The position numbers and the translations under genes are program-made. The notes under the pieces are model-generated. The model searched no databases and was not told where the DNA came from. It saw only the letters and a list, made by a program, of their open reading frames with translations. A DNA stretch of 64,000 bases from Azospirillum sp. TSO35-2 (GTDB taxonomy: Bacteria; Pseudomonadota; Alphaproteobacteria; Azospirillales; Azospirillaceae): assembly GCF_003116095.1 (NCBI RefSeq), contig NZ_LGRA01000018.1, positions 614,610 to 678,609 of the forward strand, written 5' to 3'. Shown one piece after another: positions 45,708-53,496 of the stretch (positions are counted from its first letter, which is position 1; each line of letters opens with the position of its first letter).

Positions 45708-46760
45708 CTACTCCGCCGGCGTGCCGTGGTGGCCGTGGCGGACCTTTTCGCCGGTGACGTCCTCGACCCACAGGGAATGGTGCTCGCGCGCCCACTGCAG
45801 TTCGACCTGCCCGTCGCCCATGGCGGCGAAGGCGCCTTCCATGCCGATCGAGCCGATGTAGATGTGCGCCAGGATGATGGCGATCATCACCACCGCAATG
45901 GCGGCGTGGGCCAGTTGGAACAGCTGCATCTGCTCCATCGTGGCGAAGCTGAACGGGAAGATCAGCTGGACGCCGGTGAAGCCCAGCGCGGCGCCGCCGA
46001 CCACCGTCGACCAGAAGATGATCTTCTGGCCACCGTTGAACTTGTGCGCCGGCGGGTGGACGCCCTTGGAGAACAGGCCGCCCGCCTTCAGGAACCACAC
46101 CAGATCGTGGCGCGACGGGATGTTGTGCCCGACCCACAGCACGAAGGTCAGCGCCACCCCCAGGATGAAGGCGAAGCCGAGGTAATTGTGCGCCAGCTTG
46201 CCGTATTGGGTCAGCGTGGCAAAGGGCTGGGGCCCGAGCAGCGGCAGCAGCGTGTGGCGGCCGTACAGCACGTTCAGCCCGGAGATCGCCAGCACGACGA
46301 AGCTGCCGGCGGTCATCCAGTGGACACCGCGCTCGAACGCGTTGAAGCGCTGGATGGTGCGGCCGGTCTTCTCGCCGTCGATGCGGATGCGGCCGCGCAG
46401 CAGGAAGAACAGCGCCAGCAGCGCCAGGATGCCGCCAAGCATCCAGGAGCCGTACTGGCTGAGCGGACCGTTGCGCACCGCGCGCCACGCCTCGCCCTCC
46501 GACTGGATCAGCACGCCGGCCTGCTTGTTGGGAATCGAGACGGTGCCCTGCTCGCCCAGCCGGATGCCGTGCCAGGAGTCGGCCCGGCTCTGCCCCGGGA
46601 TCTGGTTCGCCACCGGCGGCGCGTCGCGGTCGATGTGCTGGTCCACCGGACCGCCGACGCGGACGCTGGACTGGGCGGCGGCCGGCAACGCGGCTCCGCC
46701 GGCCAAACCGACCGCCAGCAGCAGAACCGCCACAGCCGCCTTCATGCGATGACCTTCCAT
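45708..46760 (-). CDS. fdhC: Formate dehydrogenase cytochrome b subunit (gamma)
   Basis: The gamma subunit anchors the enzyme in the inner membrane, binds two haem b and passes electrons to quinone. The 350-aa product has a signal peptide (KAAVAVLLLAVGLAGGAALP), a periplasmic part, then membrane helices around MLGGILALLALFFLLRG, FVVLAISGLNVLYG and GKLAHNYLGFAFILGVALTF. Haem-ligand histidines sit in RGVHWMTAGS, LAHNYLG and AHAAIAVVMIAIILAHIYIG. The start is ATG 46760, with GGAGCG upstream; a second ATG five codons later also has GGAAGG. Last gene of the fdh operon, 10 bases after the lipoprotein stop. Confidence 0.93.
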   Translation of the reverse strand: MEGHRMKAAVAVLLLAVGLAGGAALPAAAQSSVRVGGPVDQHIDRDAPPVANQIPGQSRADSWHGIRLGEQGTVSIPNKQAGVLIQSEGEAWRAVRNGPLSQYGSWMLGGILALLALFFLLRGRIRIDGEKTGRTIQRFNAFERGVHWMTAGSFVVLAISGLNVLYGRHTLLPLLGPQPFATLTQYGKLAHNYLGFAFILGVALTFVLWVGHNIPSRHDLVWFLKAGGLFSKGVHPPAHKFNGGQKIIFWSTVVGGAALGFTGVQLIFPFSFATMEQMQLFQLAHAAIAVVMIAIILAHIYIGSIGMEGAFAAMGDGQVELQWAREHHSLWVEDVTGEKVRHGHHGTPAE

Positions 46761-46770
46761 CGGACGCTCC

Positions 46771-46959
46771 CTATCGCACAGCCTGGTAGGCGGTGCGCTG
46801 CTGCAGCGCCCGCAGCTCTTCCGGGGTGCGCGGCGTGTCGGCCGCGCCCTGGTAGACGCCCTTGTCCAGATGGATCGGACGCGGCGCCGCATCCTCCTGG
46901 CACCCGGCCAGCAGGACCGCGGCGCCCAACGCCAGCAGCAGCGCGCGTGTCACCCTCAC
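46771..46959 (-). CDS. Tiny predicted lipoprotein inside the formate dehydrogenase operon
   Basis: A 62-aa frame starts at a GTG that overlaps the fdhB stop (GTGA) and ends 10 bases before fdhC. It has a lipoprotein signal: VTRALLLALGAAVLLAGCQE, with the lipobox LAGC. The mature 40 residues (PIHLDKGVYQGAADTPRTPE) end in a helical, Gln/Arg-rich tail. The overlap, the coding bias and the exact fit between two operon genes support a real gene. Its role may be assembly or anchoring of the periplasmic enzyme; that is inference. Confidence 0.8.
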   Translation of the reverse strand: MRVTRALLLALGAAVLLAGCQEDAAPRPIHLDKGVYQGAADTPRTPEELRALQQRTAYQAVR

Positions 46960-47666
46960 AGCCCCTGCTTCTGGGTCGGCATGCCGCCGCCGGCACCGGG
47001 GATGGCCCCGGGGTTGGGACCCGGGCCGCCGGTGCCCTGGAACATCCCGCCGCCGGCGCTGCGGTCGCGCTCCTGGCCCGACCGGGTCTGGTAGGCGGTG
47101 CCCCAGCCCCAGGCGCCGGAACCGAAGCCGCGGGCGACGACGCGCTCGCGGTAGATGGCCGACACCATGTCGGCGTCGCCGGCCAGCAGCGCCTTGGTCG
47201 AGCACATCTCGGCGCAAAGCGGCAGCTTGCCTTCGGCCAGACGGTTGCGGCCGTACTTCTTGAACTCGGCGTCCGAGTTGTCGATTTCCGGACCGCCGGA
47301 GCAGAAGGTGCACTTGTCCATCTTGCCGCGGCTGCCGAAGTTGCCCGCCTGCGGGTACTGCGGCGCGCCGAACGGGCAGGCGTAGAAGCAATAGCCGCAG
47401 CCGATGCACAGATCCTTGTTGTGCAGGACCACGCCTTCGTCGGTCTGGTAGAAGCAGTCGACCGGGCAGACCGCCTTGCAGGGCGCGTCGGAGCAATGCA
47501 TGCAGGCGACCGAGATCGTCCGCTCGCCGGGCTTGCCGTCGTTGATGGTGACGACACGGCGGCGGTTGATGCCCCAGGGCACCTCATTCTCGTTCTTGCA
47601 GGCGGTGACGCAGGCGTTGCACTCGATGCAGCGTTCGGCGTCGCACAGGAATTTCATCCGGGCCAT
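46956..47666 (-). CDS. fdhB: Formate dehydrogenase iron-sulfur subunit (beta)
   Basis: The beta subunit carries electrons from the molybdenum/tungsten subunit to the cytochrome. The 236-aa protein has four 4Fe-4S motifs: CIECNACVTACKNE, CMHCSDAPCKAVCPVDC, CIGCGYCFYACPFG, and a split site with CTFCSGG and LCAEMC. The last 45 residues are Gly/Pro-rich (GGMFQGTGGPGPNPGAIPGA), longer and simpler than in E. coli FdnH, which has a membrane helix here. It lies 18 bases after fdhA and shares a GTGA overlap with the lipoprotein gene. Confidence 0.95.
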   Translation of the reverse strand: MARMKFLCDAERCIECNACVTACKNENEVPWGINRRRVVTINDGKPGERTISVACMHCSDAPCKAVCPVDCFYQTDEGVVLHNKDLCIGCGYCFYACPFGAPQYPQAGNFGSRGKMDKCTFCSGGPEIDNSDAEFKKYGRNRLAEGKLPLCAEMCSTKALLAGDADMVSAIYRERVVARGFGSGAWGWGTAYQTRSGQERDRSAGGGMFQGTGGPGPNPGAIPGAGGGMPTQKQGL

Positions 47667-47684
47667 GGTTCAAACTCCCGCGCG

Positions 47685-50585
47685 TCAAGCCGACTGGATG
47701 CGGCAAAGGGTGGTCTTGGTTTCCTGCATCTGGGTCACCGAGTCGTAGCCGTAGGTCGTTGCGGTGTTCGCCGCCTCGCCCAGCACGATCGGGTCGGCGC
47801 CGGCCGGGTATTTGGACCGCAGGTCCTGCCCCTGGTACACGCCGCCGAAGTGGAACGGCATGAAGGCGACGCCGCGGCCGACGCGTTCGGTGACCATCGC
47901 CTTGACCTTGACGCGGCCCTTCTCCGCCCCTTCCACCCACACCATCTGGCCGTCCTTGATGCCGGCGTTGTTGGCGTCGAAGGGGTTGATCTCGACGAAC
48001 ATGTCCTGCTGCAGCTCGGCCAGCCAGGGGTTGGAGCGCGTCTCGTCACCGCCGCCCTCATACTCGACCAGACGGCCGGAGGTGAGGATGATCGGGTATT
48101 CCTTCGAGACGTCGCGGTCCTGGATCGACTTGTAGAGCGTCGGCAGGCGCCAGGACTTGGTGTCCTTGTAGGTCGGGTAGCTGGCGACCAGGTCGCGGCG
48201 CGGCGTGTAGAGCGGCTCGCGGTGGATCGGAACCGGGTCCGGGAAGTTCCAGGCGACGCAGCGCGCCTTGGCGTTGCCCGGCGGGTTCAGGCCGTGCTTG
48301 ATCGCCACGCGCTGGATGCCGCCCGACAGGTCGGTGGTCCAGGATACGGTGCCGATCTTGTCGCCGCCGATCTTCTGGATGACCGCCAGTTCCTCCGCCG
48401 TCAGATCCGTGTCGAAGCCCAGCTTCTGGAGCATCGCCATGGTGACTTCCGGATAGCCGTCCTTGATCGCCGACCCTTCGGGGTAGGAGCCCTCGGCCAG
48501 CAGGGTCACGCCGTTGCGCTCCACCCCGAAGCGGGCGCGGAAGGCGCCGCCGCCCTCGGCCACCGGCAGGGAGGGATCATAGAGGTTGGCGCTGCCGGGA
48601 TGCTTGATCTCCGGCGTGCCCCAGCACGGCCAGGGCAGGCCGAAATAGTCGCCGTCGCACGGGCCGCCGTTGGCGCGCAGCGTGGTGCGGTCGAAGGTCG
48701 CCTGATGCTGCATGTGCAGCTTGATGCGTTCCGGCGACTGGCCGGTGTAGCCGACCGACCACATGCCGCGGTTCCACTCGCGGGTGATGTCCTCGATCAG
48801 CGGTTCGTTGCCGTTGACCTTGATCGCCTTGCAGAGATCCTCCGCGAAGCCGAACTTCTTGGCGAAGAGATACATGATCTCGTGGTCGGTCTTCGACTCG
48901 AAGAGCGGCTCGACGATCTTCTCGCGCCACTGGACCGAGCGGTTCGACGCGGTGGCCGAGCCCGAGGTCTCGAACTGGGTCGCCGCCGGCAGCAGGTAGA
49001 AGTCGTTCTTGCGATCGGACAGCACCGCCGTCATCGTCGGGTAGGGATCGACGACGACCAGCAGTTCCAGCGCCTCCATCGCCTTCTTCATGTCGGGCAG
49101 ACGGACCTGGCTGTTCGGCGCGTGCCCCCAGAAGACCATGCCCTTCAGCGGGTTGGGCTGGTCCATGTTCTCCTTGGCTTCCAGCACGCCGTCGAACCAG
49201 CGCGACACCGGGATGCCGGTGCTCTCCATCAGCGCCTTGGAGCCGAAGCGCTTCAGCAGGCTGTCGTAGGAGACGTCCCAGACGCGGGCCCAATGCTTCC
49301 AGGCGCCCTCGGCCAGCCCGTAATAGCCGGGCAGGCTGTCGGAGGTGACGCCGAAGTCGGTGGCGCCCTGCACGTTGTCGTGGCCGCGGAAGATGTTGGT
49401 GCCGCCGCCCGACACGCCGATGTTGCCCAGCGCCAGCTGCAGCACGCAATAGGCGCGGGTGTTGTTGTTGCCGATGTGGTGCTGGGTGCCGCCCATGCAC
49501 CAGACCAGCGTGCCCGGACGGTTCGACGCCAGCGTGCGCGCGACGCGCTTCAACTGCGAGCCCGGAACGCCGGTGACGCGCTCGACCTCGGCCGGGGTCC
49601 ATTTGGCGACCTCGGCGCGGATGTCGTCCATGCCGTAGACGCGCTTGGCGATGTAGTCCTTGTCCTCCCAGCCGTTCTCGAAGACGTGCCAGAGGATGCC
49701 CCAGACCAGCGCGACGTCGGTGCCGGGACGGAAGCGGATGTACTCGTCGGCCTTGGCGGCGGTGCGGGTGAAGCGCGGGTCGGCGACGATCAGCGGCGCG
49801 TTGTTCTGCTCCTTCGCCTTCAGGACGTGGAGCATGGCGACGGGGTGCGCCTCGGCCGCGTTGGAGCCGATGAAGAACATCGCCCGCGACTTCTGGATGT
49901 CGTTGTAGCTGTTCGTCATGGCGCCGTAGCCCCAGACGTTCGCCACGCCGGCCACCGTCGTCGAATGGCAGATGCGCGCCTGATGGTCGACGTTGTTGGT
50001 GCCCCACAGGGCCGCGAACTTGCGGAACAGGTAGGCCTGTTCGTTGCTGTGCTTGGCCGAGCCGAGCCAGAACACCGAATCCGGGCCGGACTTTTCGCGG
50101 ATCGCCAGCAGCTTGTCGCCGATTTCGGTGATCGCCTGGTCCCAGCCGACGCGGGTCCACTTGCCGTCGACCATCTTCATCGGGTAGCGCAGGCGGCGCT
50201 CGCCATGGGCGTGCTCGCGCACCGAGGCGCCCTTGGCGCAGTGCGAGCCCAGGTTGATCGGGCTGTCGAAGCCCGGCTCCTGGCCGATCCACACGCCGTT
50301 CTGCACCTCGGCGATCACCGTGCAGCCGACCGAGCAGTGGGTGCAGACCGACTTGACCTGCTTGACCGGTGCGCCGGCGGGCGCGGCCGGGGTGGCGGCG
50401 TCGGCCTTCTTCACCATGCCGAACGGCAGCGCCGAGGCCAGCGCGGCGCCGCCGGCGGCGATGCCGGAGCTGCGCAGGAAGGCGCGGCGGTCGACGGTGA
50501 CGCCGGTGGCGGAGGCCAGCGTCTGGGCCAGGGTGCGGGACAGGTGGCGGCCGCCGGAGGTCGCCGGGCTTTTCTTGATGAGCAT
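47685..50585 (-). CDS. fdhA: Formate dehydrogenase catalytic subunit (alpha), Cys-type
   Basis: The catalytic subunit oxidises formate to CO2 with a bis-MGD Mo/W centre. The 966-aa protein has a Tat signal (DRRAFLRSSG, residues 32-41), so the mature enzyme is periplasmic. A 4Fe-4S cluster is bound by Cys81, Cys84, Cys88 and Cys116 (CTHCSVGC and GSHCAKG). The metal ligand is Cys206 (QARICHSTTVAG), not selenocysteine; the codon at 49968-49970 is TGC on this strand. Other family marks are TQHHIGNNNTRAYCVLQLAL and GGGTNIFRGHDNVQGATD. AAGAGG lies seven bases upstream of the ATG. Confidence 0.97.
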   Translation of the reverse strand: MLIKKSPATSGGRHLSRTLAQTLASATGVTVDRRAFLRSSGIAAGGAALASALPFGMVKKADAATPAAPAGAPVKQVKSVCTHCSVGCTVIAEVQNGVWIGQEPGFDSPINLGSHCAKGASVREHAHGERRLRYPMKMVDGKWTRVGWDQAITEIGDKLLAIREKSGPDSVFWLGSAKHSNEQAYLFRKFAALWGTNNVDHQARICHSTTVAGVANVWGYGAMTNSYNDIQKSRAMFFIGSNAAEAHPVAMLHVLKAKEQNNAPLIVADPRFTRTAAKADEYIRFRPGTDVALVWGILWHVFENGWEDKDYIAKRVYGMDDIRAEVAKWTPAEVERVTGVPGSQLKRVARTLASNRPGTLVWCMGGTQHHIGNNNTRAYCVLQLALGNIGVSGGGTNIFRGHDNVQGATDFGVTSDSLPGYYGLAEGAWKHWARVWDVSYDSLLKRFGSKALMESTGIPVSRWFDGVLEAKENMDQPNPLKGMVFWGHAPNSQVRLPDMKKAMEALELLVVVDPYPTMTAVLSDRKNDFYLLPAATQFETSGSATASNRSVQWREKIVEPLFESKTDHEIMYLFAKKFGFAEDLCKAIKVNGNEPLIEDITREWNRGMWSVGYTGQSPERIKLHMQHQATFDRTTLRANGGPCDGDYFGLPWPCWGTPEIKHPGSANLYDPSLPVAEGGGAFRARFGVERNGVTLLAEGSYPEGSAIKDGYPEVTMAMLQKLGFDTDLTAEELAVIQKIGGDKIGTVSWTTDLSGGIQRVAIKHGLNPPGNAKARCVAWNFPDPVPIHREPLYTPRRDLVASYPTYKDTKSWRLPTLYKSIQDRDVSKEYPIILTSGRLVEYEGGGDETRSNPWLAELQQDMFVEINPFDANNAGIKDGQMVWVEGAEKGRVKVKAMVTERVGRGVAFMPFHFGGVYQGQDLRSKYPAGADPIVLGEAANTATTYGYDSVTQMQETKTTLCRIQSA

Positions 50586-50598
50586 CGGGGCGTTCCTC

Positions 50599-50850
50599 TT
50601 AGAAGCGGCTCACGTCGTAGACCTTCCGCACATGGTCGGTCTCGCGGTATCCGGTGGTCTTGGGTTCGGCCGGCGCGGCTTGGGCCGTCCCGCCGGTGGC
50701 CGTGGCGCCGACCGCCGCGGCGCCCAGCGCGCCGACACCGAGTCCGGCGACGCGGAACAGGTCGCGCCGGTCCAGAGTGGTGTTCGTGCCGCCCGTGTTC
50801 TTATCGCCCTGGATGGCGTCCTTCGTGGCTTTGACCGCGTCCCGCGTCAT
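50599..50850 (-). CDS. Small Tat-signal protein of the formate dehydrogenase operon
   Basis: The 83-aa protein has a twin-arginine signal (LDRRDLFRVAGLGVGALGAA) and a short mature part that ends KTTGYRETDHVRKVYDVSRF. This matches the formate-dehydrogenase-region Tat family (often called FdhX), of unknown function, that precedes fdhA in many proteobacteria. The ATG at 50850 is chosen because AAGGAGCGG is 5-7 bases upstream. It lies between the chaperone gene and fdhA, 13 bases from the latter. Confidence 0.9.
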   Translation of the reverse strand: MTRDAVKATKDAIQGDKNTGGTNTTLDRRDLFRVAGLGVGALGAAAVGATATGGTAQAAPAEPKTTGYRETDHVRKVYDVSRF

Positions 50851-50867
50851 GGCTCCGCTCCTTCGTG

Positions 50868-51491
50868 TCACGCCGCAAGGTCGAAGGCCTGCGCCTCGAC
50901 CGCCAGAAAACTCCGTCCGACCGCACCGACCGCCCGGTAGAAGCGGGCCGACGGCGAGGTCTCCAAATCCGCGAAGAACCGCCCGGCCCAGGAGCCGACA
51001 TGGCGGTCGTAGAAGGCGCGCTGCCCGGCGAGGCCGATGGACTCGTCACCGTCGCCGAAGGCGCCGCCGATCAGGCCGGCCATCATCTCGCACAGCGCGG
51101 CGATGTGGTCCTCGGGCTCCGACACGCCGTCGGCGCGCGCGATGCCCAGCCGCGCCATGTCGGCGCGCAGTTCGGCCAGCGGCTTTTCGTTCAGGAACCC
51201 GGTCAGGTAGAAGGAGCCGTAGGGCGTGCGCTCGCTGCCGCCGACGCCGATGAACAGCGTGGTGAACTCGTCCTCCACCGCCGCCGGATCGCAGTCCCGC
51301 GCCGCCGCGGCCAACTGGTCCAGCGCCGCCCCGAAGGCGCCACCCTCCCCCACCAGGTCGCCGAGCGTCGCCAACAGCGCCGCGTCGGGGGCGCGCGCCA
51401 GCAGGCGCGCCAGCAGGCCGTAGACCTGCGCGCGCAGCAACTCCTCCTCCGCGATGGCGGAGGGGATGGTGTGATCGACGGCCTTGGACAC
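50868..51491 (-). CDS. TorD-family formate dehydrogenase maturation chaperone
   Basis: The 207-aa helical protein resembles the TorD/DmsD/NarJ redox-enzyme maturation group. Marks are EFTTLFIGVGGSERTPYGSF, YLTGFLNEKPLAELRADMAR and EDHIAALCEMMAGL, the last containing the EPEDHI-type motif. These chaperones bind Tat signals and hold the apo-enzyme until the cofactor is inserted. I use GTG 51491, which has GGGAGGAG about ten bases upstream; the frame is open to 51578 but those residues are not family-like. It is the first gene of the fdh operon. Confidence 0.87.
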   Translation of the reverse strand: MSKAVDHTIPSAIAEEELLRAQVYGLLARLLARAPDAALLATLGDLVGEGGAFGAALDQLAAAARDCDPAAVEDEFTTLFIGVGGSERTPYGSFYLTGFLNEKPLAELRADMARLGIARADGVSEPEDHIAALCEMMAGLIGGAFGDGDESIGLAGQRAFYDRHVGSWAGRFFADLETSPSARFYRAVGAVGRSFLAVEAQAFDLAA

Positions 51492-51641
51492 GCGCCGCAA
51501 CTCCTCCCGGACATACGGACGGGACCATCGGCGTTCGCAGCCCCGCCACGCGCCGTATTTTGGAACCCCGCCCCGCACCCCTTTTGGTGCACCTGCGAAA
51601 AGCCTTTGCCCTACAGTGGCTTAGCGTTGCACAGGCAGATA

Positions 51642-51671
51642 ATAAAAGGACTGAACCTATCCTTTTGTCAA
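51642..51671 (-). promoter_or_regulatory. Candidate sigma-70 promoter of the formate dehydrogenase operon
   Basis: On the minus strand TTGACA (51671-51666) is followed after 18 bases by TTTTAT (51647-51642) in an AT-rich patch. Transcription would start near 51634, about 140 bases before the chaperone GTG. The AAAAGG/CCTTTT pair (51644-51649 and 51661-51666) also forms a small hairpin here. Confidence 0.6.
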
Positions 51672-51698
51672 CTAAGGACACGGCCGGAAGAGGTGCAA

Positions 51699-51791
51699 AT
51701 GAAACTTTATCGCCGCGCTATGCTCGCGCTAACAGAACGCCCCCGGCTTTTGAATGCGTTCAAAGCAGCGCGCCGATCCGTCGCGTTATGA
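51699..51791 (+). CDS. Possible 30-aa basic small protein
   Basis: A 30-codon frame, MKLYRRAMLALTERPRLLNA and a KAARRSV-containing end, is preceded by AAGAGG about five bases upstream. It is divergent from the fdh operon and converges with the DUF3306 gene, overlapping its stop by six bases. The peptide is basic and amphipathic. No homologue is recognised, so this stays a candidate. Confidence 0.35.
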   Translation: MKLYRRAMLALTERPRLLNAFKAARRSVAL

Positions 51792-52361
51792 GGCCGATTT
51801 TGCGGGAGGGGCTTCGCCCTCATCCGGCGCTGTCGGCGAATCATCGATCCGCCCGACGCCGTCGGCACGAACGTCGTGTGCGCAAGAGGCGGGAACGGCG
51901 GGAGCAGGGTCGGCACCCTCCACCACCTCGTCCAGTGCGTCGAGGAAGCCCTTGCCGGCGCGGTAGAGCGTCTTGACCGGAGCGCTGCCGGTGAACAGGC
52001 CGGTGTAGTCGTCGGCGTAGTCCTTCAGCCCGTCGTCGTTGGCGTAGATCGGGTCGGAGGTCCACAGCTTGCGCAGGGCCTGCCGGTGCACATCCTCCGG
52101 CACCCCGGCACGCAGGAAGGGGGTGAAGTCGGACTCGCCGGTCAACTCCTCGATCGGCGGCAGGTCCTTCAACGGGTCGGCGCTATCGGACGCCTCCGAG
52201 TCGGACGCCGGCGCGGAATCGGCTGCGGACTCGCCGGCGACGACCGCGGGCAGCGGCGCGACCTCATCGACCGGCGGCGGACCGTCGAGCGGGGTCGGCT
52301 CGGGCTTGGTCGCGGTGCGCTTCAGGCGCGACCAGCGGGACAGGAACGCCTCGTCGCTCAC
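51786..52361 (-). CDS. DUF3306 protein of the formate dehydrogenase locus
   Basis: The 191-aa protein begins VSDEAFLSRWSRLKR, the hallmark of DUF3306 proteins, followed by a long acidic Ser/Ala/Asp-rich linker (about residues 20-75). A conserved C-terminal part follows: LPPIEELTGESDFTPFLRAG, ALRKLWTSDPIYANDDGL and DYADDYTGLFTG. No catalytic motif is evident. The start is GTG 52361, overlapping the DUF3305 stop (GTGA). The family occurs beside DUF3305 and formate dehydrogenase genes; a role in maturation is inferred. Confidence 0.88.
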   Translation of the reverse strand: MSDEAFLSRWSRLKRTATKPEPTPLDGPPPVDEVAPLPAVVAGESAADSAPASDSEASDSADPLKDLPPIEELTGESDFTPFLRAGVPEDVHRQALRKLWTSDPIYANDDGLKDYADDYTGLFTGSAPVKTLYRAGKGFLDALDEVVEGADPAPAVPASCAHDVRADGVGRIDDSPTAPDEGEAPPAKSAS

Positions 52362-52876
52362 CGCCGCCGCTCCTCCTTGTCGAAATGGCGTTTGCGTTCG
52401 CGCTTGTAGAAGGGGACGTCGACGTGGTGCTGGTCGACGAAGTCGCGGACCAGCGCGATCACCTCCGGCGGCATCGCCACCGTCTCCACCACGTCGTCGC
52501 CGATCTGGTAGCCCTCGCCCTCGTGGGCGGAGGCGGTGACGACGAAGGGCGCCGGCGTCTCGCCATCCGGGCCGGGGCGCATCACCACCCACAGGCGCGG
52601 CGGGTCCTGCGACAGGTTGAGGCGATACCCCTCGGTGTCGGTGCGGAACAGTTCCAGCGTCAGGGTGGCGGCGTGGCTGTGGCTCCAGCCGTCGCCCTCC
52701 AGCAGGATGCGGCCGGGCGGCTCGACCGGGCCGGCGCCGGGGATCACCGACACCGGGCGCCAGTTCCAGTCGGCCCAAGGGGTGACGCCACGCCGGCGCT
52801 CCACCACGATGCCCAGCGCCATCGTCTCGACGCGGGCCAGGGGTTCGGCCTGGGGTTCAGGGCGGGGCCCGGTCAT
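52358..52876 (-). CDS. DUF3305 protein of the formate dehydrogenase locus
   Basis: The 172-aa protein shows DUF3305 features: LGIVVERRRGVTPWADWNWR, RILLEGDGWSHSHAATLTLE, EGYRLNLSQDPPRLWVVMRP, and the basic C terminus DQHHVDVPFYKRERKRHF. It is cytoplasmic by sequence, with no signal. The ATG overlaps the mobA stop (ATGA) and the end overlaps DUF3306 (GTGA), so mobA, DUF3305 and DUF3306 are translationally coupled. Function is unknown. Confidence 0.9.
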   Translation of the reverse strand: MTGPRPEPQAEPLARVETMALGIVVERRRGVTPWADWNWRPVSVIPGAGPVEPPGRILLEGDGWSHSHAATLTLELFRTDTEGYRLNLSQDPPRLWVVMRPGPDGETPAPFVVTASAHEGEGYQIGDDVVETVAMPPEVIALVRDFVDQHHVDVPFYKRERKRHFDKEERRR

Positions 52877-53496
52877 GGCACGCCTCCCGAGCGCAGCAGC
52901 CGTTCCGCCTCGGCCAGATCCTCCGGCCGGTTGGTGTTGAAGAAGGGATCGACCGGATCGACGTCGAAGTCGGCGACCGCCAGACGGTAGCGGGCGGTCC
53001 AGGCGTCCACCTTGCGGATGCCCTCCTCCACCATGGCGCGGCGCAGGTCGCCGGCCAGCCGCACCGGCCACAGGCCGAAGACCGGATGCTCCTGCCCGCC
53101 CGACCGGGCGCAGGCGAGATCGGCGCCCTCGCGCTCCAGCGCCGCGGCCATGCGGGCGACGAGGTCGCGCGGGATGAAGGGCGCGTCGGTGGCGAAGCTG
53201 GCGATCCAGGCGATGCCCGGCGCCGTGCCGCGCACCCATTCGATCCCGGTCAGCACGCCGGCAAGCGGGCCGGCATAGCCCTCCACCACGTCGGGCGCCA
53301 CCGGCAGCCCGAATTCGGCGAAACGCTCCGGGTCGCCGTTGGCGTTCAGCACCAGCGGGCCGACCTGCGGCCGGACGGTGGCGACGATCCGTTCCAGGAT
53401 GGTGCGGCTGCCCAGCGTCCGCAGGCACTTGTCGCCGCCGCCCATCCGGCGCGACAGCCCGCCGGCCAGCAGCACGCCGGCCATGTCAGTCGTCAT
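52873..53496 (-). CDS. mobA: Molybdenum cofactor guanylyltransferase MobA
   Basis: MobA adds GMP to molybdopterin to make the MGD cofactor that formate dehydrogenase needs. The 207-aa protein has the nucleotide-binding start VLLAGGLSRRMGGGDKCLRT, then PDVVEGYAGPLAGVLTGIEW and ASFATDAPFIPRDLVARM, where the acidic residue binds Mg. FFNTNRPEDLAEAE ends the protein in family style. ATG 53496 has AAAGGAAG six bases upstream; ATG 53517, inside the fdhD end, is also possible. Confidence 0.94.
   Translation of the reverse strand: MTTDMAGVLLAGGLSRRMGGGDKCLRTLGSRTILERIVATVRPQVGPLVLNANGDPERFAEFGLPVAPDVVEGYAGPLAGVLTGIEWVRGTAPGIAWIASFATDAPFIPRDLVARMAAALEREGADLACARSGGQEHPVFGLWPVRLAGDLRRAMVEEGIRKVDAWTARYRLAVADFDVDPVDPFFNTNRPEDLAEAERLLRSGGVP

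Noticed and set aside
49968..49970. Selenocysteine in formate dehydrogenase
   Set aside because: The codon at the metal-ligand position reads TGC on the coding strand, so the enzyme is the Cys form and no SECIS is needed.
45642..50834. Open frame of 1730 codons on the plus strand over the formate dehydrogenase operon
   Set aside because: It is antisense to clear fdhC, fdhB and fdhA genes. Its length comes from high GC content; the product is an Arg/Gly/Ala/Val/His mix without domains.
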